From Candidatus Altimarinota bacterium (GTDB lineage Bacteria > Patescibacteriota > Gracilibacteria > UM-FILTER-43-11): a DNA stretch of 7,958 nt. The stretch is taken from the NCBI GenBank assembly GCA_029934675.1, contig JAOZLT010000065.1, positions 1 to 7,958 of the forward strand, read 5' to 3'. A program made the position numbers and the translations under genes. This document shows, one piece after another, positions 5,525-7,958 of this stretch. The number at the start of each line of letters is the position of its first letter. Within the stretch, counting starts at the first letter, position 1. The notes beneath the pieces are model-generated. The model was not told the origin of the DNA. It saw nothing but the letters and a program-made list of their open reading frames with translations, and searched no databases.

Positions 5525-5622
5525 GCTTTATTTATATTAAGTCTTTTTTCTGATTTGCCTATCCTCCCCAATAAGGGGCTAAAGGTAGAAGTGACGAACT
5601 AAAGGCGATAACCCCAAGGATT
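5525..5622 (+). promoter_or_regulatory. rpsB leader: Structured rpsB leader, candidate S2 autoregulatory site
   Basis: The leader holds CCCC (5566-5569), GGGG (5575-5578) and a second CCCC (5612-5615) directly before the AAGGA (5616-5620) ribosome-binding site. GGGG can pair with either CCCC, so a hairpin at 5566-5578 and a longer pairing that encloses or masks the ribosome site exclude each other. A direct repeat CTAAAGG lies at 5579-5585 and 5599-5605. In Enterobacteria S2 represses its own rpsB-tsf mRNA through the leader; a similar role here is inferred. The AAGGA-to-ATG spacing is short (2 bp). Confidence 0.5.
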
Positions 5623-6309
5623 ATGAGTGATATTTCTTTAAAAGAGATGGTTAAGAGTGCTGTGCATTTTGGTCACCCTACATACAAATGGAACCCTAAG
5701 ATGAAACCTTATTTATATGGTAAGCGTCATGGGATTCATATTTTTGATTTGAAAAAAACTGCAGACCTTTTGATTAAGGCGCTTGATTTTGTAAGTAATG
5801 CTGCAAGGGCTAATAAAACAATTTTGTTTGTTGGTACTAAACAGCAAAGTCATTCAAAGTTAATAGAGATTAAAAAGAATACCAAAATGCCAATTGTTAC
5901 TGATAAATGGATTCCTGGTCTTTTAACAAACTTTAAGACGATTAAAACTCGAATTAAATATTTTAAACAATTAAAGGAAGATGACAGTTCTGGTGCTTTG
6001 AGTAAATATACGAAGAAGGAGCAGTCAAAACTTAGAAAAAAGATTCAAGATCTTTCTGCTTCGCTTTCTGGTGTGGAAGAAATGACAGAAGTCCCTGATG
6101 TTTTATTCGTTGTTGATATTGTTCGCGATATTATCGCAGTAAAAGAAGCTCGACGTCTTAAAATTCCTGTAATAGCTATAGTTGATAGTAATTCTGATCC
6201 TGATATGGTGGATTATCCTATTCCTGCTAATGATGATGCTATTAAGTCTATTGAATATATTTTAAATTTTGTAGAGGAGGCGATTACTTCTAAAGGGAAG
6301 TCCGAATAG
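5623..6309 (+). CDS. rpsB: 30S ribosomal protein S2
   Basis: 228 residues, close to the bacterial norm of about 230-260 and lacking the acidic C-terminal tail of longer homologues. S2 sits on the back of the 30S body near the head-body hinge, where it helps bind S1 (where present) and shapes the mRNA exit side. Family motifs in order: VKSAVHFGHPTYKWNPKMKP (10-29), YLYGKRHGIHIFDLKKT (30-46), TILFVGTKQQ (66-75), KWIPGLLTNFKTIKTRI (95-111), a charged coiled-coil hairpin (about 112-155), PDVLFVVDIVRDIIAVKEA (158-176), IPVIAIVDSNSDPDMVDYPI (181-200) and PANDDAIKSI (201-210). It is first in a plus-strand unit with a DUF4870 gene and tsf. The start at 5623 is preceded by AAGGA and gives the standard N-terminus. 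It ends TAG inside a 94-bp inverted repeat. Confidence 0.97.
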   Translation: MSDISLKEMVKSAVHFGHPTYKWNPKMKPYLYGKRHGIHIFDLKKTADLLIKALDFVSNAARANKTILFVGTKQQSHSKLIEIKKNTKMPIVTDKWIPGLLTNFKTIKTRIKYFKQLKEDDSSGALSKYTKKEQSKLRKKIQDLSASLSGVEEMTEVPDVLFVVDIVRDIIAVKEARRLKIPVIAIVDSNSDPDMVDYPIPANDDAIKSIEYILNFVEEAITSKGKSE

Positions 6310-6396
6310 ATATCGAATAGATATCGAATGGATATCGAATTGATTGAGATCTGAGTCCATACGAAATCAATACGAAGTCTATTCGAAGTCAATACG
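6303..6396. repeat. Inverted repeat with 11-bp periodic arms after rpsB
   Basis: The left arm has CG dinucleotides at 6303, 6314, 6325 and 6336, each starting an 11-bp unit (CGAATAGATAT twice, CGAATGGATAT, CGAATTGATTG). The right arm has CG at 6362, 6373, 6384 and 6395, also 11 bp apart. The reverse complement of the right arm gives units CGTATTGACTT, CGAATAGACTT, CGTATTGATTT, CGTATGGACTC, aligning in exact register with the left arm (shared form CGWATNGAYNN). The arms of about 44 bp close on AGATCT (6347-6352). The fold is imperfect, with mismatches mainly at unit positions 3, 6, 9 (G-U in part) and 10. There is no U-tract, so it is not a standard terminator. The left arm overlaps the last codons of rpsB. 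Confidence 0.85.
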
Positions 6397-6411
6397 TAAA
6401 TAATTAGACCT

Positions 6412-6987
6412 ATGGAAAAAGATCAACCACAACAAGATGACAAGAAAGAAAAGATGAAGGAGAAGTTGGAAGATGCTTTAAAACCTTCTAAGGAAGAGAG
6501 TGTGGAGTCTGCTAATCAGTCTAATCCAGAGGTTGTATCAGATATATCTCAAGGAAAGAAACAAAAGACATCTGTTAAACTTTTGAAAGAAGAGGAGGTG
6601 CAAGAGTTAACTACGCTTCATGAACGTACTATTGCATGTTTAAGCTATTTTGGCTTTCTTGCTATTGTTCCTTTTTATTTAAAGAAAGAAAGTAAGTTTT
6701 GTAGATATCATGGAAAACAGGGGATGATGCTTGCAATTATTTTCTTTCTTGGCAAGTTTTTGACGGTTCTAGATGTTGTTATGGATTTCTTCCTGATACT
6801 TCAGGCAATTATTGCTTTATGGATGGGGTTGGTTGCTCTTTCTGGAAAATGGAAAAGAATCCCATTAATCTATAAATGGTCTGTTGAGCTTGAGGATGTA
6901 TTATCGCTTAAAACTAAAGAAGAGGAAAAAGATGATGAGAAATATGCGGTGAATGAGATGTCTAAACAAGAAGTCGAAACTAAATAA
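6412..6987 (+). CDS. DUF4870 / Tic20-like membrane protein
   Basis: 191 residues. A long charged, Glu/Lys-rich cytosolic-type N-terminus (1-69) precedes a domain of the DUF4870 (Tic20-like) type: HERTIACLSYFGFLAIVPFYL (70-90, first membrane segment), KKESKFCRYHGKQGMMLAII (91-110) with the family's R-[FY]-H-x-K-Q motif at R98-Y-H-G-K-Q103, hydrophobic 104-120 and 124-142 segments, and WKRIPLIYKW (147-156), the usual end of the domain. A charged tail (160-191) follows. Its biochemical role is unknown; homologues are predicted small polytopic membrane proteins. It lies 102 bp after rpsB and 95 bp before tsf on the same strand. No Shine-Dalgarno precedes the ATG. The gap after rpsB is filled by the 11-bp inverted repeat, which may uncouple expression from S2. 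Confidence 0.82.
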   Translation: MEKDQPQQDDKKEKMKEKLEDALKPSKEESVESANQSNPEVVSDISQGKKQKTSVKLLKEEEVQELTTLHERTIACLSYFGFLAIVPFYLKKESKFCRYHGKQGMMLAIIFFLGKFLTVLDVVMDFFLILQAIIALWMGLVALSGKWKRIPLIYKWSVELEDVLSLKTKEEEKDDEKYAVNEMSKQEVETK

Positions 6988-7016
6988 GATTGGTGATTTA
7001 TGATTGATTACTATAT

Positions 7017-7039
7017 TCATTTATCAGAAATCATTTATC
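7017..7039 (+). repeat. TCATTTATC direct repeat before tsf
   Basis: TCATTTATC occurs at 7017-7025 and 7031-7039, 14 bp apart, in the AT-rich 95-bp spacer between the DUF4870 gene and tsf. Downstream, TTATAT/TATATA just before 7078 could serve as a -10 box for a separate tsf transcript, with 5-6 bp to the ATG. No Shine-Dalgarno is seen before tsf. Confidence 0.55.
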
Positions 7040-7082
7040 GAAAATTACAAATTAATATTTATTTAATTAATTATATAAAGTT

Positions 7083-7850
7083 ATGAGTATATCAGCTTCC
7101 CAAGTAAGTTCATTACGTCAACGAACGGGTGTATCTATGATGGCGTGTAAAAAAGCCTTAGAAGAAACTGGCGGTGATGAAGAAAAGGCTATTGAGATTT
7201 TACGTAAAAAAGGTGCGGCAAAAGCAGTAGAAAAATCAGGTAGAGCTACAACTGAAGGCATTGTAGTTACTAAGATCGATGGAAATAAAGCATCTGTTGT
7301 TAAACTTTTATGCGAAACAGATTTTGTTTCTAAAAATGAGGAGTTTAGAAAAATTGCCAATGATACTGCAGATATAGCTCTAAGAGATGGTGCTGATGTT
7401 GCAAAGCAGTCTGCTGAACAGCCTATTAAAGATTTATTTACCAAGCTTGGTGAAAATATGAGTATTGAAGTTAAAGTGATGGAGGGAGAGGGGATAGGAG
7501 ATTATATCCATTCAAATTCTAAAATAGGTGTATTGGTTAATCTAAAAGATTTAGATACTGAGAAGGCTAAGGATGTTGCTATGCAAGTAGCTGCTATGAA
7601 TCCATCTGTAATAAATCCTGAGGATGTGTCTGATGATGAGGTGCAAAAAGAGAAAATCATTTGGGAAGATCAGTTAAAACAAGAAGGTAAACCAGAAGAA
7701 ATTATGGGTAGAATAATGGAGGGCAAGGAAAAGAAATATCGAGAAGCAAATGCTTTGATGAAGCAAAGTTTTGTTAAAGATGGTAATAAAACTGTTGAAC
7801 AGTATCTTGAAGGAAATAGCGTTATTGAGTTTGTGAGGTTCTCTATCTAA
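7083..7850 (+). CDS. tsf: Translation elongation factor Ts
   Basis: 255 residues; nucleotide-exchange factor that releases GDP from EF-Tu in the cytosol. The N-terminal UBA-like three-helix module (about 4-42) holds family signature 1, LRQRTGVSMMACKKAL (11-26). Signature 2, CETDFVSKNEEF (77-88), contains D80 and F81, which in E. coli EF-Ts push into EF-Tu near the Mg2+ site. Core subdomains follow (55-160 and 160-250), with YIHSNSKIGVLVNL (141-154) and VAMQVAAMNP (165-174). WEDQLKQEGKPEEIMGRIMEGK (194-215) and YREANALMKQSFVKD (219-233) match the C-terminal half. E. coli EF-Ts has 283 residues; the shorter length here mainly reflects a reduced coiled-coil region. It is third in the plus-strand unit with rpsB. 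The start at 7083 gives the usual N-terminus. Confidence 0.97.
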   Translation: MSISASQVSSLRQRTGVSMMACKKALEETGGDEEKAIEILRKKGAAKAVEKSGRATTEGIVVTKIDGNKASVVKLLCETDFVSKNEEFRKIANDTADIALRDGADVAKQSAEQPIKDLFTKLGENMSIEVKVMEGEGIGDYIHSNSKIGVLVNLKDLDTEKAKDVAMQVAAMNPSVINPEDVSDDEVQKEKIIWEDQLKQEGKPEEIMGRIMEGKEKKYREANALMKQSFVKDGNKTVEQYLEGNSVIEFVRFSI

Positions 7851-7863
7851 TTCTAAATTTTTA

Positions 7864-7899
7864 CACTCCCATTTGTATTCATAGAATATGATGGGGGTG
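7864..7899 (+). terminator. Hairpin after tsf, possible terminator
   Basis: CACTCCCA (7864-7871) pairs with TGGGGGTG (7892-7899), including one G-U, and an inner stem TCATA-GAA-TATGA (7879-7891) extends it. It lies 13 bp after the tsf stop. Only ATTTAG follows, not a proper U-tract, so its strength as an intrinsic terminator is doubtful. In 7900-7958 I see no further gene or motif. Confidence 0.45.
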
Positions 7900-7958
7900 A
7901 TTTAGCTAAAAAGTCCCCAGTTTTACCATCTGTCGTCTTGAAAAGAGATTAAGTTGTT

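Noticed and set aside
6303..6396. Intrinsic terminator after rpsB
   Set aside because: The stem is long, AT-rich and mismatched, and no U-tract follows; it is reported as a repeat structure instead.
7118..7444. Minus-strand ORF of 108 residues inside tsf
   Set aside because: It is antisense to conserved EF-Ts sequence.

Overview
The window is AT-rich, with short spacers, many genes without a Shine-Dalgarno sequence, and several families of short intergenic repeats. Small TM proteins (DUF805, DUF4870), a compact EF-Ts and a TrmA/RlmD-type methyltransferase without a TRAM domain fit a Candidate Phyla Radiation (Patescibacteria) genome, perhaps Peregrinibacteria-like. The phylum is an inference from gene style, not from a marker phylogeny. 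The standard genetic code fits: no in-frame UGA interrupts rpsB, tsf or the methyltransferase, and two genes end in TGA, so the UGA=Gly code of Gracilibacteria/Absconditabacteria is not indicated.

Layout. Positions 1-2000 hold two family-2 glycosyltransferases on the minus strand; the downstream one runs off the left edge, so this is the edge of a surface-polysaccharide cluster. A 105-bp divergent spacer (2001-2105), with one -10-like box facing each way, separates them from a plus-strand SAM-dependent RNA (uracil-C5) methyltransferase (2106-3263). The 500-bp convergent spacer 3264-3764 has no gene. It holds two direct copies of a ~150-bp repeat made largely of 8-bp units, on either side of a GC-rich multi-hairpin foldback element.

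Positions 3765-5424 carry four minus-strand genes: a HEPN-like protein with an R-x5-H motif, a small Cys-containing lipoprotein, an unannotated 52-residue protein (4174-4332), and a DUF805 membrane protein. From 5490 onward the plus strand has a good sigma70-type promoter, a ~98-nt structured leader, rpsB, a DUF4870/Tic20-like membrane protein, and tsf. S2 and EF-Ts are a classical pair. The membrane protein between them, and a 94-bp inverted repeat built of 11-bp units just after rpsB, are the unusual parts.

No CRISPR array, tRNA, rRNA or transposase gene is visible. The most interesting material is the non-coding repeat architecture, the HEPN-like gene, the small ORF, the membrane protein inside the rpsB-tsf unit, and the recurrent placement of -10-like boxes a few bases before start codons (possible leaderless mRNAs).
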